A stretch of DNA of 44,596 nt from Candidatus Harrisonbacteria bacterium RIFCSPHIGHO2_02_FULL_40_20 (GTDB taxonomy: Bacteria > Patescibacteriota > Minisyncoccia > UBA6257 > WO2-44-18): positions 1 through 44,596 of the forward strand of contig MHJF01000011.1 of NCBI GenBank assembly GCA_001818675.1. Direction: 5' to 3'. This document shows, one piece after another, positions 31,897 to 38,755 of this stretch (within the stretch, counting starts at the first letter, position 1; each line of letters begins with the position of its first letter). Below the pieces are notes generated by a model. That model was not told where the DNA came from, ran no database searches, and saw only the letters and a program-made list of their open reading frames with translations. The translations under genes and the position numbers were made by a program.

Positions 31897-33390
31897 ATGA
31901 AAGGTAAGTCTATTTTTAAAAAAATTGTTAAATTTTTAAATCCTATTCCGGATATCGGCGGTCTTGAAATTAGCGATACTGCAATTCGGTTTATTGATTT
32001 GACTCATGGAAAGATTTTGCGGGCGGCGGTTAATTTATCTCCTGGAGTTATAACGGGGGGAGAAGTTAAAAATCGTTCGGCTTTGGTGGCGGCTTTAAAA
32101 AATTTACGGCGAGATTTAGGCATCCCGGAGAAAAGCATATTGAACGTAATTGTCACGGCGGCTTCCCCGCGAATTTATACGCAAATTTTTAGCGTGCCTC
32201 TTGGTATTCGGGATTCCAATTTAAATGAGGCTATTAAGTTGAATTTAGAAATGATCTCTCCTTTTGATATTCGGGAGGCTTATTATGACGCCCAGCCTTT
32301 GAAAGAAACGCCGTCGGGACAGGCCAGTTTTCTAGGAGCTTTTGCCAGCGCGCCCTTAGTGGATCAGTTTGTCGCCGCGCTGGAAGAAGCGGATTCTAAT
32401 GTTATTGCTTTCGAGTTTCCAGCTTTTTCTTTAGGCCGTTTGATTAAACAATTGAGCGAAGTAGATTTTTTTGGCTCCCATATTTTAACGGATGTTTCCG
32501 CGGAAGGTTTGCATTTTTTGATCTTAGTAAAAGGGGAACTCTATTTTAGTCATTTCTTGTCTTGGCGAGAAGTGCAATCTTCTCGGCCGAGCATTGCTTT
32601 AGAGGATATGATGGACGTAGTCATTAGAGAAATAAAACGGCTGGTGAGTTTTTATAATAATCGCATTAATAGGCCGTTAGACACCATTGTGTTGTCTTCT
32701 CCTAAGCCGATTCCAGAATTAGAATCTATGATTAGGAATAATTTTCCTTTGAAGTTGCAAATACCTTCTTTGGATGCTTTCCCTGAGCTTTCTTCTGCTT
32801 GGTTCCCCGCTTTGGGAGCGGCTTTGCGCGCTTTAGTTCCTAGATCAGAAGATACTTTCATTAGCTTAATGGCGGTAGGCACCGAGGAGCGATATTTTCA
32901 AAACCGGGCCGTGCATTTTATCAGTTCTTGGCGGAATATAGGTGTCGCGGTTTTTGGATTTTTGTTGGTAGTTTTTTGGGGAATGAATATGGTTTTGGCG
33001 CAGTCGGAAAAGTCGGCCGCTAAAGAGCTATCGAACAATTTATCCAAGCCGGATTTTCAGGAAGTTGATCAACTGCAGAAACAGGCGCAGGAATTTAATC
33101 GATTAGTTGCTTCGGCTTTATTTTTAAAGAGCGCGATTAGCCCACTTTCTCCATTAATGAATAGATTAAATATTTTAAGCGGTCAGAGCGTTTCTTTGGA
33201 AAGAGTCTATTTAGACCCCAATAAAAAAATTACCATTAATGGCAAGACAGCCAGCGAAGCGGAGGCAATTAATTTTAAAAATAGGCTTTTGAAAGATTCT
33301 AATTTAGATAAGGTTGTTCTGCCTCTTTCTTCTTTTCAGCCGGGCCCCAATAACACGGTATTATTTAGCGTTAATTTTGAATGGAAATAA
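31897..33390 (+). CDS. pilM: PilM-PilN fusion, type IV pilus alignment protein
   Basis: A 497-residue protein. Residues 1 to about 330 match PilM, the actin-like cytoplasmic protein of the alignment complex (IGGLEISDTAIRFIDL; LNEAIKLNLEMISPFDIREAYYD; ILTDVSAEGLHFLILVKG). A membrane helix follows (NIGVAVFGFLLVVFWGMNMVLA), then a periplasmic/external coiled-coil and ferredoxin-like part resembling PilN (VSLERVYLDPNKKITINGKTASEAEAINFKNRL). In most bacteria these are separate genes. No PilO or PilQ is seen, consistent with a cell lacking an outer membrane. Confidence 0.85.
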   Translation: MKGKSIFKKIVKFLNPIPDIGGLEISDTAIRFIDLTHGKILRAAVNLSPGVITGGEVKNRSALVAALKNLRRDLGIPEKSILNVIVTAASPRIYTQIFSVPLGIRDSNLNEAIKLNLEMISPFDIREAYYDAQPLKETPSGQASFLGAFASAPLVDQFVAALEEADSNVIAFEFPAFSLGRLIKQLSEVDFFGSHILTDVSAEGLHFLILVKGELYFSHFLSWREVQSSRPSIALEDMMDVVIREIKRLVSFYNNRINRPLDTIVLSSPKPIPELESMIRNNFPLKLQIPSLDAFPELSSAWFPALGAALRALVPRSEDTFISLMAVGTEERYFQNRAVHFISSWRNIGVAVFGFLLVVFWGMNMVLAQSEKSAAKELSNNLSKPDFQEVDQLQKQAQEFNRLVASALFLKSAISPLSPLMNRLNILSGQSVSLERVYLDPNKKITINGKTASEAEAINFKNRLLKDSNLDKVVLPLSSFQPGPNNTVLFSVNFEWK

Positions 33391-33617
33391 TTATTCAAAC
33401 ATTAGGCTGGATTGGCGCGGCGCTTATCGTTGTCGCTTATTTTTTAGTATCTCGCCAGTATTTATCCAGCCAGAGCAGGATTTATCAATTTTTTAATTTA
33501 TTGGGCGCTATGGGTGTGGGCGTCAATGTTTTTTATCAAGAGGCTTGGCCCGCGGTAGCTTTACAGATTGTTTGGGGCGTTATAGCGATTGTTTCTCTTA
33601 TACGGCCAAAGAATTAA
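33381..33617 (+). CDS. Small membrane protein, CBU_0592-like
   Basis: A 78-residue protein with three likely membrane helices (IGAALIVVAYFLVS; YQFFNLLGAMGVGVNVF; VALQIVWGVIAIVSLI). The pattern resembles the CBU_0592 family, whose function is unknown. It overlaps the end of the PilM-PilN gene by 10 nt, so it is the last gene of the pilus operon before the terminator. Confidence 0.72.
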   Translation: MEIIIQTLGWIGAALIVVAYFLVSRQYLSSQSRIYQFFNLLGAMGVGVNVFYQEAWPAVALQIVWGVIAIVSLIRPKN

Positions 33618-33622
33618 AAGTA

Positions 33623-33663
33623 AAACCCCTCCTTTTACACTTTCGTGTGAAAAGGAGGGGTTT
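33623..33663. terminator. Strong bidirectional terminator of the pilus operon
   Basis: AAACCCCTCCTTTTACAC, loop TTTC, GTGTGAAAAGGAGGGGTTT. It shares its core with the lipoprotein terminator at 22978-23018 and also serves the converging gene 33669-33920. Confidence 0.92.
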
Positions 33664-33668
33664 ATTGA

Positions 33669-33920
33669 TTATTTAAAGGGCGGTTTCTTTTTAAGGAGGG
33701 TTTCTTGCAGAATTTTATAAATATGAGGATGTTGGTTGCGCAAATGATCTACGGCTACAAGAGTGATTCTTTCCGCGGTTTTGAAATCACCATTATCTAG
33801 AAAAAGGATGATGTTTTGGATGATTGGACTCTCATCGTCACTGCTTCCTTTTAATAGGTCTTCTAGTTTATTAGCTAATTCAATCATTTGACCGCGGGCA
33901 GTGCGGGTGTGGAAATTCAT
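33669..33920 (-). CDS. Small helical protein of unknown function, SD-led
   Basis: An 83-residue soluble helical protein (GQMIELANKLEDLLKG, SPIIQNIILFLDNGDFKTAERITLVAVDHLRNQHP) with no domain I recognise. AAAAGGAGT lies 5 nt before the ATG on the minus strand, and a possible -10 lies further upstream, so it has a real leader. It converges with the pilus operon on a shared terminator. Confidence 0.58.
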   Translation of the reverse strand: MNFHTRTARGQMIELANKLEDLLKGSSDDESPIIQNIILFLDNGDFKTAERITLVAVDHLRNQHPHIYKILQETLLKKKPPFK

Positions 33921-34001
33921 TTACCACTCCTTTTCATATAAAATGAGCAGATTGAATCTTATAATAACAAAGAATATTTAATTTTGCCAGGTAGTAGAAA
34001 C

Positions 34002-34030
34002 TTGACAAACTATCAATAATAATATATTTT
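34002..34030 (+). promoter_or_regulatory. Promoter of the 34078/34371 pair
   Basis: TTGACA (34002-34007) with TATATT (34023-34028, 15-nt spacer) or TATTTT (34025-34030, 17-nt spacer). The leader is about 40 nt, ending AAGGAGGT. Confidence 0.55.
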
Positions 34031-34077
34031 ATTGATTGGTACTTTCAGAACGTAGTTTTAGTTCAAGGAGGTGGCTA

Positions 34078-34356
34078 ATGCCCGAGTGTTTGAATGCTTA
34101 TATCTTTACTCGCCGTCTTGGGCTAATGGATGGCCATGGGCCGGTAATTGTTGCGGCTAGAGATTTAGCTGATGCGGAACAATATTATCGTGATGCTGTT
34201 CGCGAAAAACATAAGGCTTTGTTAAAGGAATGCGGCCAGGAACAAAATTTTTCTCGTCAGGGCGCAGATTCCCTGGCGGAAGAAGATTTGCGTCTTATGG
34301 AAGTCAAAGAAGTTCCGATTGTTTCAGGAGCCTTCCTTCTTAATGAAGGAATGTAA
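34078..34356 (+). CDS. Small soluble protein of unknown function, SD-led
   Basis: A 92-residue protein starting MPECLNAYIFTRRLGLMDGHGPVIVAARDLADAEQYYRDAV. The pattern suggests an alpha/beta fold, unrecognised. The ATG at 34078 is set by AAGGAGGT 5 nt upstream; the track starts 14 codons earlier without support. It is followed 14 nt later by a small membrane-protein gene in the same transcript. Confidence 0.6.
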   Translation: MPECLNAYIFTRRLGLMDGHGPVIVAARDLADAEQYYRDAVREKHKALLKECGQEQNFSRQGADSLAEEDLRLMEVKEVPIVSGAFLLNEGM

Positions 34357-34370
34357 GAAAGGAGAATAGA

Positions 34371-34520
34371 ATGTTAACCTTCGTTGTTTTTTCCGGTTTT
34401 CTCTTTTTGGTCTTTGCATTATGTGACATACACACCGAACTTAAAAAAATCGTCGCTATTTTAAGTATTTTTGATTTACGGACAGAAAAAATAGAGAAGG
34501 ATAAACAAAAAGAGGATTAA
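34371..34520 (+). CDS. 49-residue membrane protein, SD-led (missed by the ORF track)
   Basis: The translation begins MLTFVVFSGFLFLVFALCDI, one membrane helix. A charged tail follows (HTELKKIVAILSIFDLRTEK...). GAAAGGAG lies 6 nt before the ATG. The gene fits exactly between 34078-34356 and a terminator, which supports it despite its size. Function unknown. Confidence 0.6.
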   Translation: MLTFVVFSGFLFLVFALCDIHTELKKIVAILSIFDLRTEKIEKDKQKED

Positions 34521-34530
34521 GAGTAAATTG

Positions 34531-34555
34531 AAATCCGGCACTAAGCCGGATTTTT
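34531..34555. terminator. Bidirectional terminator
   Basis: AAATCCGGC, loop ACTAA, GCCGGATTTTT. It ends the 34078-34520 transcript and overlaps the pth stop on the other strand. Confidence 0.88.
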
Positions 34556-35069
34556 AATTTGGTTGTTTTAGTTTTTCAATAATCTCTAAAAGGTTTTTTT
34601 TTAATATTTTTTTATTCTCGGCAGTGATTTTTTTTAAAACAAACTCCTCGGCTTTTTGGCGCACTGTTTTTGTAGTTGGCCGGATGCCGATGCGCAATCT
34701 CCAAAAATTATTGGTCTTTAAGGCGGCTTGGATGCTTTCTATGCCGTGGTGGCCGGCAGCGCTATGGCCCGGTTCAGTAAATTTATATTTTCCAATTTCA
34801 AGGTCGCTATCGTCTTGGACAATTAGTAATGCTTCTGGCTTGATATTGTATTTATTTAACGCTTGAGCAACAAAGCGGCCGGATTCGTTCATGTATGTAT
34901 TGCTAGCCAATAGGGTATAGGGTAGAGAGTATAGGTTTTGATCTTTAAGATATTTTATAAAAATTAGGCCAACATTATGGTAAGTGTTCCTATATTTTTT
35001 TTCTGGATTGCCGAGGCCGATGATGAGTTTCGGGTTAAGGGTTAAGGGTTTAGGATGAAGGGTTGCCAT
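34554..35069 (-). CDS. pth: Peptidyl-tRNA hydrolase, shortened, with repeat-derived segments
   Basis: A 171-residue Pth that frees tRNA from stalled peptidyl-tRNA. Active-site residues: Asn in IIGLGNPEKKY, His in TYHNVGL, Asn in NTYMNESG, Asp in IVQDDSDLEIGKYK. The usual GHNG is GHHG here. The N-terminal extension ATLHPKPLTLNP comes from a CCCTTAA heptamer array with no later start codon available. A second array (34909-34940) encodes LYSLPYTLL in place of part of the region normally present before TYMN, so the protein is about 15-20 residues short there. Confidence 0.85.
   Translation of the reverse strand: MATLHPKPLTLNPKLIIGLGNPEKKYRNTYHNVGLIFIKYLKDQNLYSLPYTLLASNTYMNESGRFVAQALNKYNIKPEALLIVQDDSDLEIGKYKFTEPGHSAAGHHGIESIQAALKTNNFWRLRIGIRPTTKTVRQKAEEFVLKKITAENKKILKKNLLEIIEKLKQPN
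34909..34940. repeat. Heptamer array inside pth
   Basis: Plus strand CAATAGG, GTATAGG, GTAGAGA, GTATAGG. Read on the minus strand it is in frame and encodes YSLPYTL. Confidence 0.6.
35031..35066. repeat. Telomere-like heptamer array at the pth start
   Basis: CGGGTTA, AGGGTTA, AGGGTTT, AGGATGA, AGGGTTG on the plus strand. It encodes the Pth N-terminal extension. Confidence 0.7.
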
Positions 35070-35151
35070 TGATTGTATTTTAATATAATTTCACAATATT
35101 TTCTATTTTACTTGAACATATTTTATTCACGTTTTATACTAGACTACATAT

Positions 35152-35676
35152 ATGAAAAATTTTTGGCTTGCTGCTAGAGAAATTATTGAAGTAGTGGTCA
35201 TTGCTCTAGTAACGGTTTTTATTATTCGCAGTTTTTTAGTCCAGCCATTTTTAGTCAATGGAGCGAGCATGGAGCCTAATTTTGAGGATGGCAATTATCT
35301 TTTAGTAGATGAAATTTCTTATCGTTTTGCCGCGCCGCGGAGGGGAGAGGTGGTGGTATTTCGTTATCCTAATGATCGATCCGTTTTTTTTATCAAAAGG
35401 CTCGTTGGTTTGCCCGGAGAAAGATTAGTGATTAGAGACGGAAAGATTTATATTGAAGGGAAAGAATTAAGCGAAGAGTACTTGGGCCCAACGCCCCATA
35501 CAGAGGGTAAGATTTCGGTCAATTTGGGGAAAGACGAATATTTTGTTTTAGGCGATAACCGTTCTTATAGCTTTGATTCTCGTAATTGGGGGCCGATTCA
35601 AAGGGAGGATATTATTGGAGTAGCCAGAATTCGAGTATTCCCGTTTAACGCTATGAATGTTTTTAGCTACGAATAG
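35152..35676 (+). CDS. lepB: Signal peptidase I
   Basis: A 174-residue type I signal peptidase. One N-terminal membrane helix (IIEVVVIALVTVFIIRSFLV) precedes the catalytic Ser in VNGASMEPNFEDG and the general-base Lys in FIKRLVGLPGE. Box E is GDNRSYSFDSRNWG. It would process the many exported proteins encoded here, such as the large surface protein and the Kazal protein. TATACT lies 10 nt before the ATG, no SD. Confidence 0.94.
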   Translation: MKNFWLAAREIIEVVVIALVTVFIIRSFLVQPFLVNGASMEPNFEDGNYLLVDEISYRFAAPRRGEVVVFRYPNDRSVFFIKRLVGLPGERLVIRDGKIYIEGKELSEEYLGPTPHTEGKISVNLGKDEYFVLGDNRSYSFDSRNWGPIQREDIIGVARIRVFPFNAMNVFSYE

Positions 35677-35684
35677 AGTTTATG

Positions 35685-35821
35685 CCCGGTGCTACAACTT
35701 TGATGGTGTTTTCAGCAGAAAACACAAAAGTATCTGTCCCGGACAAAGACTTATAAATAATCTATATTTATTAAAACAATCAAGGTTGAATCTAAATTTA
35801 TGTCAAAGTTGTAGCACCGGG
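35685..35821. mobile_element. MITE-like element abutting hisS
   Basis: Perfect 19-bp TIRs CCCGGTGCTACAACTTTGA and TCAAAGTTGTAGCACCGGG, 137 bp, no ORF. TATG flanks both sides (35681-35684 and 35822-35825), a possible target duplication, and the right-hand TATG includes the hisS start codon. Confidence 0.75.
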
Positions 35822-35822
35822 T

Positions 35823-37103
35823 ATGAAAAAATCTAAAAATAAAAATCTTATTAATAGTCCAAAAGGAATGCATGATATTCTTCCGCAGGATCAGCCGATT
35901 TGGGAAAAAATGCGCAAAGTGGCTAAGGACATTTCCGATTCTTATAATTTTTCACGAATCGATACTCCCATCGTTGAGTATGCGTCTCTTTATGAGAGGC
36001 CGTTGGGGGCGGGCAGCGATGTAGTGGAAAAACAAATGTTTATTTTAAATACTAAAGGAGGGGATGGGCTGGCGTTGCGTCCGGAGGGCACCGCGGGAGT
36101 GTCTCGGGCTTATCTTCAGCATGGCTTAAGCCATTTGGCCCAGCCGTTGAAGCTATATTATGAAGGCCCGATGTTCCGTTATGAGCATCCGCAAGCTGGG
36201 CGTTTTCGCCAATTTTATCAATCCGGGTTTGAAATTATTGGATCGGAAGGCGATGCGGTTTATGATGTTCAGGTTATTTTAGCTTGCGTTCGTCTATTAG
36301 AAACTTTGAAAATTAAAAATTTGTCTATTGAGGTCAATACTATTGGGTGTAGAACTTGCCGGCCAAATTATCGGAGAAAACTTTTGGAATATTATAAGGG
36401 CAAAGAAAAGAAAATTTGCGCTGATTGCCAGAGGAGATTAAAAAATAATCCTTTGCGGGTTTTGGATTGTAAGGAAGATATATGTCAGCCTTTTATTAAA
36501 GAGGCGCCGATTATGTTGGAGAATTTATGCGTTTTTTGCAACAAGCATTTTAAAGCGGTTTTAGACCATTTGGAGGAGTTGGCGCTGCCTTATAGGTTAA
36601 ATAATCATTTGGTTCGGGGTTTTGATTATTATAATCGGACCGTTTTTGAAATTTTTACCGAAGGCTTTGCTCCAGCTTTAGCGGCGGGCGGCCGGTATGA
36701 TTATTTAATGGAAATGATTGGCGGTCGGGCAACGCCGGCGGTAGGCGGCGCTATTGGCCTAGACAGGTTAGTGGAGATTATTAAGTCTCACGAAATTAAT
36801 CTTATTGCTAAGAAAAAACCAAAAATATTTTTAGTTCATATTGGCGATGAGGCGAGAAAAAAGGCCTTAACTATCGTAGAGTCTTTATTATTGGCGGGCA
36901 TTGATGTTTATGAGTCTTTAGGTAAAGATTCTTTAAGGGCGCAATTGAAAATTGCCGATAAAATAGCATCGCCGTTGGCGTTAATTTTTGGGCAGCAGGA
37001 AGTTTTTGAGCAAACGATTATTATTCGGGACATGAAGACTGGCGCTCAGGAAACTGTTCCGTTGGTCAAGATCGCTAATGTTCTTAAGAAAAGATTGAAG
37101 TAG
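35823..37103 (+). CDS. hisS: Histidyl-tRNA synthetase
   Basis: A 426-residue class II synthetase charging tRNA-His. Motif 1 lies around DISDSYNFSRIDTPIVEY, motif 2 is KLYYEGPMFRYEHPQAGRFRQFYQSGFEIIG, the HisRS signature is LVRGFDYYNRTVFEI, and motif 3 is GGAIGLDRLVEI. A C-terminal anticodon domain follows (about 335-426). Four cysteines in the insertion domain (CRTC, CADC and others) may bind metal. The ATG is immediately preceded by the MITE-like element, so expression probably depends on a promoter inside or before it. Confidence 0.95.
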   Translation: MKKSKNKNLINSPKGMHDILPQDQPIWEKMRKVAKDISDSYNFSRIDTPIVEYASLYERPLGAGSDVVEKQMFILNTKGGDGLALRPEGTAGVSRAYLQHGLSHLAQPLKLYYEGPMFRYEHPQAGRFRQFYQSGFEIIGSEGDAVYDVQVILACVRLLETLKIKNLSIEVNTIGCRTCRPNYRRKLLEYYKGKEKKICADCQRRLKNNPLRVLDCKEDICQPFIKEAPIMLENLCVFCNKHFKAVLDHLEELALPYRLNNHLVRGFDYYNRTVFEIFTEGFAPALAAGGRYDYLMEMIGGRATPAVGGAIGLDRLVEIIKSHEINLIAKKKPKIFLVHIGDEARKKALTIVESLLLAGIDVYESLGKDSLRAQLKIADKIASPLALIFGQQEVFEQTIIIRDMKTGAQETVPLVKIANVLKKRLK

Positions 37104-37107
37104 CGCA

Positions 37108-37440
37108 ATGTATTCTTGTTTATTTTGTAAAATAGCCAATAAGCAAATTTCATCGGAAATTGTTTTTGAAAATGACAGCCTTCTGGCTTTTAAAGACATA
37201 CGGCCTTCGGCTCCGGTGCATTATTTGATAGTGCCTAAAGAGCATATTCAATCCATTGCTCATTTAAAAGATAATCACCGCGGCGTACTTTCTGATTTGG
37301 TTTTTTCTGCTAAAGCTCTAGCTTTGAAATTAGGATTGGGGGGTTATAAATTAGTTTTTAATGTCGGGCGTGAAGGCGGCCAAATCATTGACCATTTGCA
37401 TCTTCATTTGCTGGGCGGTTGGACAAATAATGAGAAATGA
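37108..37440 (+). CDS. HIT-family hydrolase
   Basis: A 110-residue histidine-triad protein. CLFCKIANKQISSEIVFEND opens the fold, and HLHLHLLGG carries the H-x-H-x-H catalytic triad. Family members hydrolyse adenosine phosphoramidates or dinucleoside polyphosphates. It follows hisS by 4 nt, suggesting cotranscription. Length and motif order fit the bacterial HinT-like type. Confidence 0.93.
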   Translation: MYSCLFCKIANKQISSEIVFENDSLLAFKDIRPSAPVHYLIVPKEHIQSIAHLKDNHRGVLSDLVFSAKALALKLGLGGYKLVFNVGREGGQIIDHLHLHLLGGWTNNEK

Positions 37441-37457
37441 GATAATATATTTTAAAT

Positions 37458-37679
37458 ATGCCTATCGAAGTTCGTAAAAAGGAAAATGAAAGTCCAAGTT
37501 ATCTTATTAATCGCTTTACCAAAAAGATGCAGCAAAGCGGTGTTTTGCGTGAAGTAAAAAATAGGCGTTTTTATAAACGCACTGTTAATAAAAGCCGCAG
37601 AAGGGTGAAGGCTTTGCATCGCGAAGAAAAAAAGAAAGAATTTTTGAAAGCCAAGAAATTAGGAATCACTTTAAGTTAA
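37458..37679 (+). CDS. rpsU: Ribosomal protein bS21
   Basis: A 73-residue basic protein. PIEVRKKENESPSYLINRFTKKMQQSGVLREVKNRRFY matches bS21. In known ribosomes bS21 sits beside the 16S 3' end, near the anti-SD, which is of interest because that element is not visible in this 16S. A -10-like GATAAT (37440-37445) lies upstream of the ATG; no SD. Confidence 0.92.
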   Translation: MPIEVRKKENESPSYLINRFTKKMQQSGVLREVKNRRFYKRTVNKSRRRVKALHREEKKKEFLKAKKLGITLS

Positions 37680-37682
37680 TAT

Positions 37683-37768
37683 TTAATCTCTGACATTTAA
37701 CATTGTGACCGACTAGCAGACATATTATAGTTAGGTGTCAATTGTTAGGTGTTCATTGTTAAAAAACT
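37683..37768. repeat. Degenerate heptamer array before the YqeY gene
   Basis: The clearest units are TTAGGTG, TCAATTG, TTAGGTG, TTCATTG, TTAAAAA at the right end (37732-37766). The left part is weaker. Confidence 0.55.
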
Positions 37769-38233
37769 ATGTTGAAGCAACGAGTTCTCAGCGACATTAA
37801 AGATGCTATGAAGTCAGGCGACCAAAATAAGGTCGGGGTTTTGCGTTTAGTAAGTTCGGCTATTAAAAATAAAGAGATTGAAATGAAACCTAAACTTGGA
37901 GATTCAGAAATGCCAGAAGATATGGTTTTAGCGGTTATAATGATGGAAGCAAAAAAACGAAAAGAAGCAATAGAAATCTTTAAACAAGGCGGGCGTAATG
38001 ATTTGGCAGAAAAAGAGCAGATGGAATTGGCAATTATTCAAGGTTATTTGCCCCAGCAATTGAGCAAGGAAGAAGTAGAAAAGGAAATTGAAAAGATTTT
38101 AGGAGACAATCTTTTAGCTGGTAATTTTGGATTAGCGATGAAAGAGGTAATGAAATCTTTGAAGGGGAAGGCCGACGGATCTTTGGTCGGGGAGATTTTA
38201 AAGAAAAAATTTAGCAGCAACGAATCCCGTTAG
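37769..38233 (+). CDS. yqeY: GatB/YqeY-domain protein
   Basis: A 154-residue YqeY-family helical protein (LKQRVLSDIKDAMKSGDQNKVGVLRLVSSAIKNKEIE; IIQGYLPQQLSKEEVEKEI). It is related to the tail domain of GatB, which contacts tRNA. The role of the stand-alone form is not firmly known. The last residues SR and the stop lie in the left TIR of the 38226-38340 element. Confidence 0.9.
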   Translation: MLKQRVLSDIKDAMKSGDQNKVGVLRLVSSAIKNKEIEMKPKLGDSEMPEDMVLAVIMMEAKKRKEAIEIFKQGGRNDLAEKEQMELAIIQGYLPQQLSKEEVEKEIEKILGDNLLAGNFGLAMKEVMKSLKGKADGSLVGEILKKKFSSNESR

Positions 38234-38340
38234 AGGCAACTCAAATATATTATTTTTTTTGGATATACTTTTATTAAAAAATATTTTTATTAAAAAAACG
38301 GTCATATTACGGTCGCCTCTGGCGACCTGCCTCTAACGGG
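38226..38340. repeat. Palindromic element filling the gap between stop and start (family CCCGTTAGA)
   Basis: Perfect 13-bp TIRs CCCGTTAGAGGCA and TGCCTCTAACGGG, 115 bp. The internal hairpin GGTCGCC-TCT-GGCGACC sits near the right end. The left TIR supplies the yqeY stop and the right TIR abuts the ybeY ATG, the same geometry as 15743-15860. Confidence 0.8.
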
Positions 38341-38754
38341 ATGAATAGAGTTGTCGTCTTATCATTAAAGAAAAAATTTAAAAAGCTGGAATTTAAAATT
38401 CAGACCCTAGGTAGAGAATTATTGAAAGCGGAAAAGAAAGACGGATTTTATTTTGAAGTTTATTTGGTAGATAGGGCTTTTATGAATAAAAATGTATTGG
38501 CTTTTCCTGCCCCGCGTTTTTTTAACAGACCGGATATTAAACAAAAAAATCTCGGAGAAATTTATCTAAACCCGGACTATATAAGAAATGAGAAATTAGA
38601 AATTAGAAATAAAGAATTGAATTTTGATAAAAAGTTGCGATACTTGCTTATTCACGGATTTTTGCACCTTTTGGGCTATGGCCACAAGAAGAAGGGTGAT
38701 ACAATTATTATGCAAAGAAAGGAAGCTAAGCTTCTTTCTAAATTCAGGAATTAA
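38341..38754 (+). CDS. ybeY: Endoribonuclease YbeY
   Basis: A 137-residue YbeY, a metal-dependent RNase involved in 16S 3'-end maturation and ribosome quality control. The zinc motif is intact: HGFLHLLGYGH (commonly GYDH). The region NKNVLAFPAPRFF matches the family's TDVLSFP segment. Residues around 80-93 (IRNEKLEIRNKELN) come from a heptamer array. The ATG is directly adjacent to a repeat TIR. It is interesting in a genome whose 16S 3' end is atypical. Confidence 0.88.
   Translation: MNRVVVLSLKKKFKKLEFKIQTLGRELLKAEKKDGFYFEVYLVDRAFMNKNVLAFPAPRFFNRPDIKQKNLGEIYLNPDYIRNEKLEIRNKELNFDKKLRYLLIHGFLHLLGYGHKKKGDTIIMQRKEAKLLSKFRN
38581..38622. repeat. Heptamer array inside ybeY
   Basis: ATAAGAA, ATGAGAA, ATTAGAA, ATTAGAA, ATAAAGA, ATTGAAT. 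Exactly 42 nt (14 codons), in frame. Confidence 0.7.
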
Positions 38755-38755
38755 T

